From Rickettsiales bacterium (GTDB taxonomy: Bacteria; Pseudomonadota; Alphaproteobacteria; Rickettsiales; JAJNBL01): 64,000 nucleotides of DNA. The translations under genes and the position numbers were made by a program. Positions within the stretch are counted from its first letter, which is position 1. The number at the start of each line of letters is the position of its first letter. The notes below the pieces were generated by a model. That model ran no database searches. It was given only the letters and a program-made list of their open reading frames with translations, and was not told where the DNA came from. The stretch is taken from positions 87,687-151,686 of the forward strand of contig JAJNBL010000005.1 in assembly GCA_021156175.1 (NCBI GenBank), in the 5' to 3' direction. This document shows, piece after piece, positions 46,606 through 56,320 of the stretch.

Positions 46606-47886
46606 TTAGGCATTACGCATTATACCTAAGAATTTTGTCACCTCTTGCCCAAGATTGCTTGAGCAACTCGCAAGTTCCAGGCACTTCTCTAACATTCCAT
46701 GCGCTTCCTGACCAATTTCGCTCGAACTGACGGATACTTGCTGCACACTGCTATTAAAGTGCTGCGTATGCCCTGCCGCTTCCTGGATATTCTTCGCAAT
46801 TTCCTGTGTTGCCCCTTCCTGCTGATGGATGGCACTCGCCACAGAAGTCGCAATCTGGTTGAGCTCATTAATCGTCATGGTAATTTCTTGAATAGCGGAA
46901 ACGGAATCGTGTGTTTCCTGCTGAATAGAGGTAATGAGATTGGAAATCTCCTCGGTCGCCTTCGCCGTTTGATTCGCAAGGCTCTTCACTTCAGAAGCCA
47001 CAACGGCAAAACCTTTTCCGGCCTCTCCTGCACGTGCGGCTTCAATCGTCGCATTAAGTGCAAGCAGGTCAATCTGGTTTGCAATCTGGTCAATAAGCCC
47101 AATCACATTACCGATTCTTTCCGCTTCTTCAGAAAGATTTTTTACTTTATGGTTCGTTGTTTCAGATTTCTCTACTGCATTCCGGGTAATCGCTGAGGTC
47201 CGGGCAACCTGCTCATTGATTTCTTTAATCGAAGCAGAAAGCTGTTCCGCAGCCGATGCAACCATCGTCACATTCGCGGAAGTATCATCTGCTTTTCTTG
47301 TCAGAACCCCAATATGCTGAGAGTTTCCTTCCGACGCATGCACGACCGCATTACTCGAAATTCGCATATTCTCTGAGGAATCCGCAACTTTCTGAGAGAT
47401 CTGACTCACACTTTTTTCAAATTCTCCAGCGAGCTTCTCCATCAATGCTTTACGATCCGCCTCCGCACGGACACGATTTGCCTCCTGTTCCGCCTGTAGC
47501 TGACGAAGTTGCAATGCATTTTTCTTAAATATTTCTACCTTACGAGCCATACTTCCCAATTCCGTACCAGCAGTCACATAAGGCACTTCGATATCGAGTT
47601 TTCCTTCCGTTAAGGCACGCATAATTTCGATCAGGTTATTAATGGGCTTGGTGGCTATCTGGGAAATGATCAATCCGACAATCACATTTATCACTAACAC
47701 AAGAAGGGATTGGATAATAATATCTTCTAGAAATAGTGCACTTTCTTCTACCCCCAAAACGCTTCGCACATCGAGATAACTCTTCACGCCAATCCCTAAC
47801 CCTACAAGCGAAAAAAATAGGACTGTAGCTTGCAACCTTGTCGATAGGCTACGGGAAAAACGCAAGAACCGTGCAAAAATACTCAT
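46606..47886 (-). CDS. Methyl-accepting chemotaxis protein with almost no periplasmic domain
   Basis: The 426-residue receptor has two membrane helices (about 20-37 and 55-77) joined by a loop of only about 17 residues. A HAMP domain (about 78-130) and a cytoplasmic signalling domain follow, with the hairpin tip [35 protein letters not shown]. There is no extracellular ligand domain, so it probably senses an internal or membrane-borne signal such as energy state. No C-terminal CheR-binding pentapeptide is present. With flgI it indicates chemotactic motility. Confidence 0.92.
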   Translation of the reverse strand: MSIFARFLRFSRSLSTRLQATVLFFSLVGLGIGVKSYLDVRSVLGVEESALFLEDIIIQSLLVLVINVIVGLIISQIATKPINNLIEIMRALTEGKLDIEVPYVTAGTELGSMARKVEIFKKNALQLRQLQAEQEANRVRAEADRKALMEKLAGEFEKSVSQISQKVADSSENMRISSNAVVHASEGNSQHIGVLTRKADDTSANVTMVASAAEQLSASIKEINEQVARTSAITRNAVEKSETTNHKVKNLSEEAERIGNVIGLIDQIANQIDLLALNATIEAARAGEAGKGFAVVASEVKSLANQTAKATEEISNLITSIQQETHDSVSAIQEITMTINELNQIATSVASAIHQQEGATQEIAKNIQEAAGHTQHFNSSVQQVSVSSSEIGQEAHGMLEKCLELASCSSNLGQEVTKFLGIMRNA

Positions 47887-48036
47887 ATAAAGTGCCTAAT
47901 TTGTTTATATCGTTACTTAACAACACACACCCTGACAGGGAGCGCTTACACTCTAACAATAGATTAAATTCCTATAAAATTAATTAATGAGCCCATATTT
48001 CCGCCTATTTTTTATTTAATCCTCTTTTTTTACATA

Positions 48037-48065
48037 TTGTCTGGTAACCGATTTCAGTGTATATA
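48037..48065 (+). promoter_or_regulatory. Candidate sigma-70 promoter of the aminotransferase gene
   Basis: TTGTCT and TATATA are separated by 17 bases. They lie 70 bases before the start codon. Confidence 0.4.
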
Positions 48066-48113
48066 CTGACCTGTAAGGCTTGGCTTTTAGCCATTTGCCG
48101 TTATTTCTAGTAA

Positions 48114-49352
<1,239 letters not shown>

Positions 49353-49357
49353 ATTCG

Positions 49358-49870
49358 ATGTCCCCATCTGTTTTATGCGCTATCTATCCTGGAACCTTTG
49401 ACCCCATCACCGTGGGACATGAGAGCATTATCCGTCGCGCCCTTAAAATCGCGGATAAACTAATTATCGCAATTGCAGCAGATACTGCCAAAACCCCGAT
49501 TTTCAATCTTGACGAACGAGTGGAGATGGTTAAAGAAAGCCTGAAGCCGCTTACGATGCCAGGAAAAACCCTGGAAGTTAAAGGGTTCGAAGGGTTACTC
49601 GTGGATTTTGCCAAGCGTAATGGGGCATCGGTGATTATACGGGGTTTACGGGCAGTATCGGATTTTGAATATGAATTCCAAATGTCGTGCATGAACACAC
49701 GGCTCAGCCCGGATATCGAAACTATATTTCTCCCCGCCTCGGAAGATACGCACTTTATCGCTTCACGTTTTGTAAAGGAAATTGCCCGCTTAAACGGAGA
49801 TATTTCGGAACTCGTTTCGTCGAATGTTGCCCAAAAGCTAAATGCTTATTACAGCGCAAAACGTACCTAA
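49358..49870 (+). CDS. coaD: Pantetheine-phosphate adenylyltransferase
   Basis: CoaD makes dephospho-CoA from phosphopantetheine and ATP. The 170-residue protein has the nucleotidyltransferase motif YPGTFDPITVGHESII (T13, H21), VIIRGLRAVSDFEYEFQM and the C-terminal SSNVAQKLNAYY region. It follows aatA closely and its stop overlaps the end of the convergent next gene by four bases. Confidence 0.96.
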   Translation: MSPSVLCAIYPGTFDPITVGHESIIRRALKIADKLIIAIAADTAKTPIFNLDERVEMVKESLKPLTMPGKTLEVKGFEGLLVDFAKRNGASVIIRGLRAVSDFEYEFQMSCMNTRLSPDIETIFLPASEDTHFIASRFVKEIARLNGDISELVSSNVAQKLNAYYSAKRT

Positions 49871-50370
49871 ATCACCTTCAGATAGACCTGCTTGTGCTCA
49901 TGAAAGCGGGCAGAAAGATCTTCTAATTTATCCAAAAGCTCCTTCCGAATCGTCACATCGGTTTGAGCCCCTTCCCCGTGGAAAATATTATCCACCTCCG
50001 GGATCTCTATAAACTCGCGGAGTTCCTCAACTATTAGAACAAATGTATGATCGGCCTGTAGTATTATATGAAGGAAGTGGATGGATCTTAAGACCGCCTG
50101 TAACTTCATTTTATTCGTTGTTTTCTTTCCCTCTAGCACATCGATAAAATACTGGATAAGCGCAAAATGAGGCGCAAGCATTTGGGCTAATTGCGTGTGG
50201 TGTAAACGGCTTTCTTCACTCTCATGATCCGTGGTATTTGCAGGTGATGCAGCTGCATTAGAATCCGATTTCTTCTTTTTCTTCAGAAGCAATGTTATCC
50301 CCGTTACAGCAATAAATGCCATACGTGCAATAACCGTAAACCCACCCTCCATGGATATGAACGACGTCAT
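49867..50370 (-). CDS. Unknown membrane-anchored helical protein
   Basis: The 167-residue protein has a short hydrophobic N-terminal helix (about residues 10-29), a Lys-rich patch, an Ala/Ser/Asn linker, and a soluble helical domain with several His and Leu residues (LRSIHFLHIILQADHTFVLIVEELREFIE). I recognise no family. It is probably an inner-membrane protein with a cytoplasmic body. It ends in a four-base overlap with coaD and lies just downstream of nusB on the same strand. Confidence 0.6.
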   Translation of the reverse strand: MTSFISMEGGFTVIARMAFIAVTGITLLLKKKKKSDSNAAASPANTTDHESEESRLHHTQLAQMLAPHFALIQYFIDVLEGKKTTNKMKLQAVLRSIHFLHIILQADHTFVLIVEELREFIEIPEVDNIFHGEGAQTDVTIRKELLDKLEDLSARFHEHKQVYLKVI

Positions 50371-50406
50371 ATTAATCCTAAATGGCTCCCCACCGGAATA
50401 TATAGC

Positions 50407-50892
50407 CTACTTACGCACTTCGCGCGCAATCGCATCCACAATTCCATTAGTGAAGCGCACATCTTCTTCGTCCAAAAAAGCGCGCGCCACTTCGATATAT
50501 TCATTAATCACGACTTTGGTGGGAACATCCGCACGCTTTAATAATTCAAAGGTCGCTGTCCGTAAAATCGCCCGCAATACCGCACCAATTCGACTAATTT
50601 TCCAATCCTCTGCCAAGTGACGGACAATATAGCCATCCAATGTCTCTTGTTCTGATAATACGCCAGATATGAGGATTTTCAGTAACGGAGCATCGAGCTG
50701 CACACCTTGCCGCCCTTCACCTTCATCCCCTTCTGCAGGGGTATAAAATTGGATAAGTTCAAGCGCGAGCGTCTCAGGATTCTTTCCTTCCGCACCAATT
50801 TCGGCACTGTAAAGCGCCTGAACTGCCGCTAATCGCGCCGCACTCCGACGAATGATACCTTTAGGAAGTGATTTTGCCTGTTCGCTTGTCAT
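50407..50892 (-). CDS. nusB: Transcription antitermination factor NusB
   Basis: NusB with S10 loads antitermination complexes on rRNA leader transcripts. The 161-residue protein has AARLAAVQALYSAEI at the N-terminus and the C-terminal block ILRTATFELLKRADVPTKVVINEYIEVARAF followed by FTNGIVDAIARE. It follows ribH by nine bases, the usual alphaproteobacterial order. Confidence 0.95.
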   Translation of the reverse strand: MTSEQAKSLPKGIIRRSAARLAAVQALYSAEIGAEGKNPETLALELIQFYTPAEGDEGEGRQGVQLDAPLLKILISGVLSEQETLDGYIVRHLAEDWKISRIGAVLRAILRTATFELLKRADVPTKVVINEYIEVARAFLDEEDVRFTNGIVDAIAREVRK

Positions 50893-50901
50893 CCGCTTTC
50901 C

Positions 50902-51354
50902 TTATCCTAAAAACTTTGCCTGGGCTTCCATCATCCGAAGCGCAGCCTTGGCCGCTTTTCCGCCCATATTCTTACCGTTCTTATCCGCCCGGACTTCCGC
51001 CTGTTTAGCATTTTCTGCGGTAATAATCCCAAATCCGATTGCCAAATGCGCATGCACCGACAAATCCATTAATGCCCTCGCACTCTGCTCGCAGACATAA
51101 TCATAATGCGTCGTTTCTCCACGAATCACACACCCAAGCGCGATAAATCCACCATAATTCCCGGTTTCCGCCGCCATGCTAATCGCCGCCGGCAGTTCGA
51201 ATACACCTGGCACCGCAAAACGTTCATAAGGCACCTTTTCCGCCTGAAGCACTTCAATTGCAGCCTCAACAAGACTATCGGCAAAGGGTTCATAGAAACG
51301 TGCTTCGACAATCAGCACAGGTTTAGAAGACTTACGAAAAGGAGATACGGTCAT
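50902..51354 (-). CDS. ribH: 6,7-dimethyl-8-ribityllumazine synthase
   Basis: RibH condenses the pyrimidine and 3,4-dihydroxybutanone phosphate precursors into lumazine, the substrate of riboflavin synthase. The 150-residue protein has VLIVEARFYEPFADSLVEAA, VPGVFELPAAI, GGFIALGCVIRGETTHYDYVC (with the catalytic His) and GFGIITAENAKQAEVRA. nusB follows. The other rib genes are not adjacent; only the degenerate RibE-like protein at 14 kb is in the window. Confidence 0.96.
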   Translation of the reverse strand: MTVSPFRKSSKPVLIVEARFYEPFADSLVEAAIEVLQAEKVPYERFAVPGVFELPAAISMAAETGNYGGFIALGCVIRGETTHYDYVCEQSARALMDLSVHAHLAIGFGIITAENAKQAEVRADKNGKNMGGKAAKAALRMMEAQAKFLG

Positions 51355-51574
51355 GGATGATAAGCTACTGATGTTAGAGGATTTGATACAGCCAGAACTT
51401 GCGCGACTATAGAACTTTGCACGGTAAGGTCAATGGAAGAATATATAGAATACAGGCCTTATAATAACTCTTTCATATTTAACAAATATATTAGCACTTA
51501 TTGACCTTTAGCCCCTATTTCGTATGTTGTTTACCTCTTTTTTCCCCAGAACGCCCAAAGCAAAAGAACGCACA

Positions 51575-52165
51575 ATGAAAGATAGCACCCTTATTATCAA
51601 CAAAGCAGCAGACTGCAGTTACATGGCACTTGAGGCATTCATTGTGCGTTTTAACCGTTACTCGGAATGTTGGGCAACATGCTTTCTCGAAACAGAAAGC
51701 TGTTACGAAGAAACCCTCAATACACCGGCTATAATAGGAAAGAATTTTTCCAATACCCTGAATCTCTTAAACCAGAAAATCATCCCTTTACGGACAGGCC
51801 ATTGGGATTACTCTACCTGGGTAGCAAATGGCAAAAAATCCAAAGAAGTCCTATTCGCCGATCTCTGCAACTATCTTTGTGAAAAATATAGAAAAATTGA
51901 CGTTCAATTTGATAGCCTAATGCCCCCCAAAGGAGAGGTTATTACGGACATCCCCTCCTATTATGGAAGAACTGATTCTTATACCTCCCGCCAAGTACAA
52001 CACTCCTATAAAGCACTTAAAAACACTTTTCGCATTATAGGCCAGGCATTTGAAGAGCTTGTGAGGAACGGAGAGCTCAAAGGAGCGCCCTACACCACCC
52101 TGCTCGCTTCCCTGAAAGAAACGGGAATAGTTGAGACGTCTATGCCATGCATCGCAAAGCTATAG
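51575..52165 (+). CDS. Protein of unknown function
   Basis: The 196-residue protein is soluble, with several Cys and aromatic residues (SECWATCFLETESCYEE, TGHWDYSTWVANG). It has no signal peptide or membrane helix. I recognise no family. The frame is open from 51524, but the ATG at 51575 gives a more ordinary N-terminus; neither has a strong ribosome-binding site. It lies between ribH (divergent) and tRNA-Ser, at the edge of the accessory region, and may be lineage specific. Confidence 0.5.
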   Translation: MKDSTLIINKAADCSYMALEAFIVRFNRYSECWATCFLETESCYEETLNTPAIIGKNFSNTLNLLNQKIIPLRTGHWDYSTWVANGKKSKEVLFADLCNYLCEKYRKIDVQFDSLMPPKGEVITDIPSYYGRTDSYTSRQVQHSYKALKNTFRIIGQAFEELVRNGELKGAPYTTLLASLKETGIVETSMPCIAKL

Positions 52166-52242
52166 ATGAGGTTCAGATAAAGGAATGACGACCATTTTCT
52201 TCAAACTCTCCACATTTCATGACGACCACGATGACTTTAGTC

Positions 52243-52271
52243 TTGCAAATCACCGCCAGACACGGTAGTTT
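52243..52271 (+). promoter_or_regulatory. Possible promoter of tRNA-Ser
   Basis: TTGCAA and TAGTTT are separated by 17 bases. A small CCTCAA/TTGAGG hairpin (52296-52316) lies between this and the tRNA. Support is weak. Confidence 0.3.
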
Positions 52272-52327
52272 CTGCCTTCTTCTTAGCTAAAGAGCCCTCA
52301 AGTGCTATTGTTGAGGATTTTCTATGC

Positions 52328-52420
52328 GGAGTGGTGGCCGAGAGGCTGAAGGCGGCGGTTTGCTAAACCGTTATACGGGGTTAACCCGTATCGGAGGTTC
52401 GAATCCTCTCCACTCCGCCA
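52328..52420 (+). tRNA. tRNA-Ser (anticodon GCU)
   Basis: The 93-base gene includes an encoded CCA end. The acceptor stem GGAGTGG pairs with CCACTCC, the discriminator is G, the anticodon loop TTGCTAA carries GCT, a long variable arm (ACGGGTTAACCCGT) is present as in class II tRNAs, and the T-arm reads GGAGGTTCGAATCCTCT. It reads AGC and AGU codons. It marks the border between the conserved left part and the accessory right part of the window. Confidence 0.97.
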
Positions 52421-52426
52421 TTTCTT

Positions 52427-52468
52427 CATTACTAAGGCCAATAGCGCAACAGCGCGGTCTTGGTAATG
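52427..52468. repeat. Long hairpin just behind tRNA-Ser
   Basis: CATTACTAAGGCC (52427-52439) pairs with GGTCTTGGTAATG (52456-52468) through 13 pairs including G-U, topped by GCGC-AACA-GCGC. There is no T-run after it, so it is not a standard terminator. Confidence 0.7.
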
Positions 52469-52476
52469 GAGAAAAT

Positions 52477-52565
52477 GGGAATTGAGGTTCGAACGACGTT
52501 CGATCACAAGGCCAACAGGCCGATGTCACGGCGAAGCGCCAGCACAGCCAATCCCCTCCACTTCG
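52477..52565. repeat. Multi-hairpin element splitting a degenerate tRNA-Ser 3' end
   Basis: GAGGTTCGAA at 52484-52493 and AATCCCCTCCACTTCG at 52550-52565 match the T-arm/acceptor segment of tRNA-Ser (10 of 10 and 14 of 16 bases). They are separated by 56 bases holding three hairpins in a row: TCGAAC-GAC-GTTCGA, GGCC-AACA-GGCC and GGCG-AAG-CGCC. An outer stem (GGGAATTG with CAATCCC, one bulge) encloses them. It may be a relic of an attachment site with a palindromic insertion. The remaining sequence to 52751 holds nothing I recognise. Confidence 0.5.
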
Positions 52566-52751
52566 TTAAAATCCTTATATTACAATAAGTTAGTATAATC
52601 CTCTGTAGAAATTTTCCCACCATCTGGGAGTATTAGGGCTATTTTCCCCTCCCCCTATCCGATCTGAGAGAATCCAATTTTAGAGACATTTCCTTGCAAA
52701 ATATGGCCAAATTCTCCGTTTGGGATTTCGGCAGTGCGGGTTAGGATTTTC

Positions 52752-53360
52752 TCACAAAATCACATTCCTAAACGTCAATGAAACCCGCCGTTTGCGTTCT
52801 ATCACCTGCCCCTGATACCGATCTGTTTTACGGCCAGGAATTCCATGTTTCCAGACATAACGCGCATCTTCCTTCAAGATAACCAAGCTCCGTGATTCCA
52901 ATAAAACAGGTACTTTTCCTCCATTTGCATGGGTAAATTCCATCAAATAAGCTGAACCCAGACTGATGGAAGCAATCGTACCGCCAAAACAAGGAACGCA
53001 ATCAATATGCGGCGCAATCCCCTGACCAGGCTGATATTCATTGATAATCACCTGATCCGGCACTTTCTCAAAAACCCCATCACCCTGTAATTTATTACAG
53101 TAACGCTCCAACCAGTCGGGCAATGGTCCCAATCGTAAATCACCAGTAATACTCCTGGCCTTATAGTCATATTTCCATCCATAATGCTGCACCCGCCGCT
53201 TCAGATCACGCAACCAGGACTGTGCGTCAATGCAGGAAAGTAACTCAGCTTCCTGGTCAGAGGTAATATAATCTGGAATGTACTGAAGACCTGGGATGCG
53301 CTCTACAGAAGATGTCTTTGCTTCTTGTAATAGAGATATCTGCACAGGATAATTTTTCAT
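52752..53360 (-). CDS. AlkB-like 2-oxoglutarate/Fe(II) dioxygenase (ALKBH8-like core)
   Basis: AlkB enzymes oxidatively demethylate or hydroxylate modified bases in DNA or RNA. The 202-residue protein has RRVQHYGWKYDYKAR near residue 50, the iron-binding HxD in GIAPHIDCVPCFGGTI, a distal His in YVWKHGIPGR, and the 2-oxoglutarate Arg in RKRRVSLTFRNV. The RRVQHYG..YDYKAR block recalls eukaryotic ALKBH8 and its bacterial relatives rather than E. coli AlkB. The start at 53360 has GGGAG upstream. It lies 13 bases after the methyltransferase gene on the same strand, as the second gene of a pair. Confidence 0.88.
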   Translation of the reverse strand: MKNYPVQISLLQEAKTSSVERIPGLQYIPDYITSDQEAELLSCIDAQSWLRDLKRRVQHYGWKYDYKARSITGDLRLGPLPDWLERYCNKLQGDGVFEKVPDQVIINEYQPGQGIAPHIDCVPCFGGTIASISLGSAYLMEFTHANGGKVPVLLESRSLVILKEDARYVWKHGIPGRKTDRYQGQVIERKRRVSLTFRNVIL

Positions 53361-53373
53361 GACTCTCCCTTCA

Positions 53374-54120
53374 TCACTTCTTTCTAAAAACCCACGTACA
53401 GAATTCTTTATGATTCTCAATAGCGCTCCCATCTTGATGCGTCATCGTATGATCATATCCGGGAAAATCAGATGGTTCAAACGGATAGGACTCTGGAGGA
53501 TAAAAACCAGCAGTATCCGCAGCCTCTTCACATTGAAAAGCGCCCTGGTAATGAGGATTATCAACCGCAGAAATAAACACTTTTCCATTCTGAGTGAGTT
53601 GATATTTAGCACTCTTCAAGAAATCCCGCATCAAAATAAAATTCGGGTTATGTCCTTCTATCGGCTCTCGACTTCCCACATGAGGGAACTGAAACACAAT
53701 GTTATCAAATCGCATTCCACGAAATGTAGCATAAAGTTCGGTCGCATCTACACCATGTAACACGGTTACTCCCATTGATTTTAACTTCTTGCCATTATCG
53801 CTAGCGATATCACTTAGTTCAGTAATTGTTTCAAATGTCGTCGCCGTTAGGTTGCATCGAACCATAGGATATTTTACAGCAAGGCTACAACAAAAACTTA
53901 GATTCCCCTCTCCCACTAAAAGGGTTTTTCCCTGCGCCAGTTCACCTGCAAAATCAAATGGCACAGACTTCTGGAGAAAATATATCAGATACGTATCAAT
54001 CTGCTTTAGCTCTCTAGCCTCCCCTAACATCCCCAAATCAAGACTGCGGGAAATCAAATATTGGTTCATTACCCCAAGATTTCGGATAATCGGAATAAAG
54101 TCCATTGCATCATTTTGCAT
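53374..54120 (-). CDS. BMT5/DUF2431-like class I SAM methyltransferase
   Basis: The 248-residue protein has a helical N-terminal part (about 1-75), then a Rossmann methyltransferase of the DUF2431 (25S rRNA uridine-N3 methyltransferase BMT5-like) type: LLVGEGNLSFCCSLAVKYP (SAM loop GEGNLSFS-like), VLHGVDATEL, and FDNIVFQFPHVGSREPIEGHNPNFILMRDFLKSA, followed by GKVFISAVDNPHYQGA. Starting at 54120 places AAGGAG six bases upstream. Yeast BMT5 makes m3U in 25S rRNA; the substrate here is unknown. Such proteins are mostly eukaryotic, with scattered bacterial members. An AlkB-like gene follows directly, suggesting paired chemistry on RNA. Confidence 0.8.
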   Translation of the reverse strand: MQNDAMDFIPIIRNLGVMNQYLISRSLDLGMLGEARELKQIDTYLIYFLQKSVPFDFAGELAQGKTLLVGEGNLSFCCSLAVKYPMVRCNLTATTFETITELSDIASDNGKKLKSMGVTVLHGVDATELYATFRGMRFDNIVFQFPHVGSREPIEGHNPNFILMRDFLKSAKYQLTQNGKVFISAVDNPHYQGAFQCEEAADTAGFYPPESYPFEPSDFPGYDHTMTHQDGSAIENHKEFCTWVFRKK

Positions 54121-54162
54121 GATGTTCTCCTTTTGAATGAATAAGTGTTTGGAAATGACCAC

Positions 54163-54639
54163 GAGGACAGTGAGGCCAATTTTAGGTCATGGAAGATGAG
54201 GAAATGTAAGTTTAGACTAAGAGATCAAGAATAAGACTTAAGAAGCGTATATTCTACTCACTGTAACATAGCATGTATCAACTATGTAAGTCCTTTAATG
54301 CACTATTTTTGTATCGCTGTATCAAGGACAAAAAATACTTCCGATTTTGTAGAATTGTTTGGACTCGATTCATAGAAACAAGAAAAAGGAAAGAACAAGG
54401 AAAAACAACTAAATCCCCAACATCCGATACTGCTCTTCCCAATAAAGCGTCTTCACCGAAAAAAGCTGTTCGACCAATCTCCAATAGCTAAGTATATTCG
54501 ATGCTGAATCTTTTTCCTGCATTGCGACACAACCTTCAATTGTTCCCTAGGTTGTGATCCTAGGACATAGGCAAAGCCCTTGTCAATTAATAAGCTTGGA
54601 TGCAGAAGTAGAGAAAGGCTTTTAACAGTTGCAGTTATC
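54163..54639. other. Gene-poor region between BMT5-like gene and Sel1 pseudogene
   Basis: About 480 A+T-rich bases. A 72-codon plus-strand frame exists but has neither a ribosome-binding site nor family resemblance. Two CCTAGG palindromes lie near 54549 and 54562. No gene is supported. Confidence 0.4.
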
Positions 54640-55843
54640 CTATTTTGTAGAATGCTTTGCCAACCAACTTTCTGCAAGTTTTTTAGAAGAGGCAATTTGT
54701 TCAGAAGTCATTTCTTTTGCTACGGCATCGCGGGCATTTGTGTATCTGAGGTTGCTTCCCTCCTGAACTGCTAAATAAAACCATTTATAGGCCTCTAAAT
54801 AGTTTTTTGATTCACCTGCATCTGTGGCAGATAACATTCCTAAATTGAACATAGCTTCTGCAAACTCTTGTTCTGCTGCTTTTTGATACCATTTCCGCGC
54901 TTCTTTTAAATCCTTCTGAACTCCTACCCCACGATTATAAAAAGCACCCACACTGTTTTATGCTTCGGCACTGCCTTTCTGTGCAGCCTTCAGAAGCCAT
55001 TTAAAGGCCTCTTTATAATTCTGTTGGACACCCTTACCCTCACCATACAGCGTAGCAAAAGCGTATTGCGCTTTTGTATCCCCTTGCTGTGCTGCCCTCA
55101 TACACCATTTAAAGGCTTCCTCATAATTCTGGCCAACACCTAAGCCTTTTTCATATAGATAGCCGAGATTCATCTGAGCTTCCATGTGACCTTGTTCTGC
55201 TGCCTTTGTGTAATATTCCACTGCTTTCTTATAATCTTTTGAAACTCCATCACCGTTCTTATACATCAAGCCAAGACTATATTGTGCCCCAGCAAGTCCT
55301 TGCTCGGCAGCTTTTGAGAACCATTTGTGCGCTTCTTTATAATCGTGCTCAGTGCCATACCCATGAACATACATCCCACCTACTTCAAGCTGAGCTTTTG
55401 CATCTCCTCGCTCTGCTCGTTGCAAAAACTTCTTAAAAGTCGTAGATGCTTCTGGATTGTTATTTGAGCGAGTATCCCTACTGTCGGTATCATGTAGTTT
55501 TATGCCACGTGAATTAATATTGATGAACGTTCCGCCTTTTCCATCTGAAGTAAATTTAATAGGAACAACCCATTTAATCCCACAGGCATCAACTTCCCAA
55601 TTTTCTATCCACAGAATCCAGAGGCCCTTTGATATTTGATGCATCGCTAATAGTAGTATCAACAACTTTATAAGACTGACAATTAGGTGTCTGCTTTTTA
55701 GATGCTACTGCAACAGCAGGTATCACCAATTTCATCGTGTCACTGATAAGTAACCCGCTTGCTATTGAGTTACCTGGAACAGAAGAACAAGCGGAAACTA
55801 TCGCACAAAGTAGGACAGGTAAATGACGATTTTTTAGAAACAT
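54640..55843 (-). pseudogene. Sel1-repeat lipoprotein gene broken by a frameshift and a nonsense codon
   Basis: Joined across frames, the region encodes a lipoprotein of about 400 residues. It has a signal peptide with a VSACSS lipobox (frame starting at 55843, after AAAGAGAG), then an approximately 100-residue domain, then about eight Sel1 repeats of the form A..G...AQ..LG..Y..G.GV..D...A..WY.KAA. Near 55603 the frame shifts: VDRKLGS-stop in one frame, WEVDACGIKWVVPIKF continues in another. At 54958-54960 a TAA interrupts a Sel1 repeat (GSAEA-stop-NSVGAFY), where CAA for Gln would be expected. Sel1 proteins act as scaffolds and are sometimes linked to toxin-immunity loci. It is the last gene of the array. 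Confidence 0.8.
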
Positions 55844-55953
55844 AAATTCTCTCTTTAGGATTATATTTTGGAATTTTCGAACTATAGGTAGCAGAAACCT
55901 AATATGATATCGAACAGGACGCAATCCCCCCACTCAACCAATCCGACACCCAA

Positions 55954-55975
55954 TCAAAGCCCCAGCCGGAGGATT
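55954..55975 (-). other. CdiA-module junction scar (SSGWGFD)
   Basis: The minus strand here encodes SSGWGFDW followed by VSDWLSGG. The first part equals the module border in the two larger CdiA fragments (about 57813 and 59573); the second resembles the EGFDWAPEWLSGG segment of the EndoU module. The two appear fused at the shared GFD. Confidence 0.6.
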
Positions 55976-56042
55976 TCAAGGAATTGAATAAAAAAGGGCT
56001 GGTGTGCGCTCTCGAAGTTGCTTCTAATTAAAGAAATGTATG

Positions 56043-56312
56043 TCATTTAATTACTAGAAGATTCCGATTAAATCTTTTTTCGTCAAAAATTCCCATTTTT
56101 CTGGCAATAGATTCTATTTCAATCCAAACATCAATATTTAGCATCTTTTTCTCTTCTACAAGAATTGCAAACAATGTCTCCAAAGCAAGGCCATATTCGG
56201 CTGCATCGATAAACTCTACCACTTCCTTGACCTCTTTGTCAGTTAGGATGATTGAGAGCTTCTCTAACAACTGATTGATCTGTGTGTTTAAATCCTTGTA
56301 ATATTCTTTCAT
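56043..56312 (-). CDS. mafI: MafI-family immunity protein
   Basis: The 89-residue acidic, helical protein matches the MafI family: a helix with INQLLEKLSIILTDKEVKEVVEFID, then AAEYGLALETLFAILVEE. MafI proteins neutralise MafB toxins, including EndoU-type ones in Neisseria. Its gene starts eight bases after the stop of the EndoU toxin module, with AAGGAT overlapping that stop, as expected for a cognate immunity gene. Confidence 0.85.
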   Translation of the reverse strand: MKEYYKDLNTQINQLLEKLSIILTDKEVKEVVEFIDAAEYGLALETLFAILVEEKKMLNIDVWIEIESIARKMGIFDEKRFNRNLLVIK

Positions 56313-56320
56313 ATTTATCC

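Noticed and set aside
52322..52507. Minus-strand frame of 61 codons across tRNA-Ser
   Set aside because: It is antisense to the tRNA; its sequence (SGEDSNLRYGLTPYNG) is the translation of the complementary tRNA strand, a common false protein.
54273..54491. Plus-strand frame of 72 codons in the gap before the Sel1 pseudogene
   Set aside because: Basic, low-complexity translation, no ribosome-binding site; chance frame in A+T-rich DNA.
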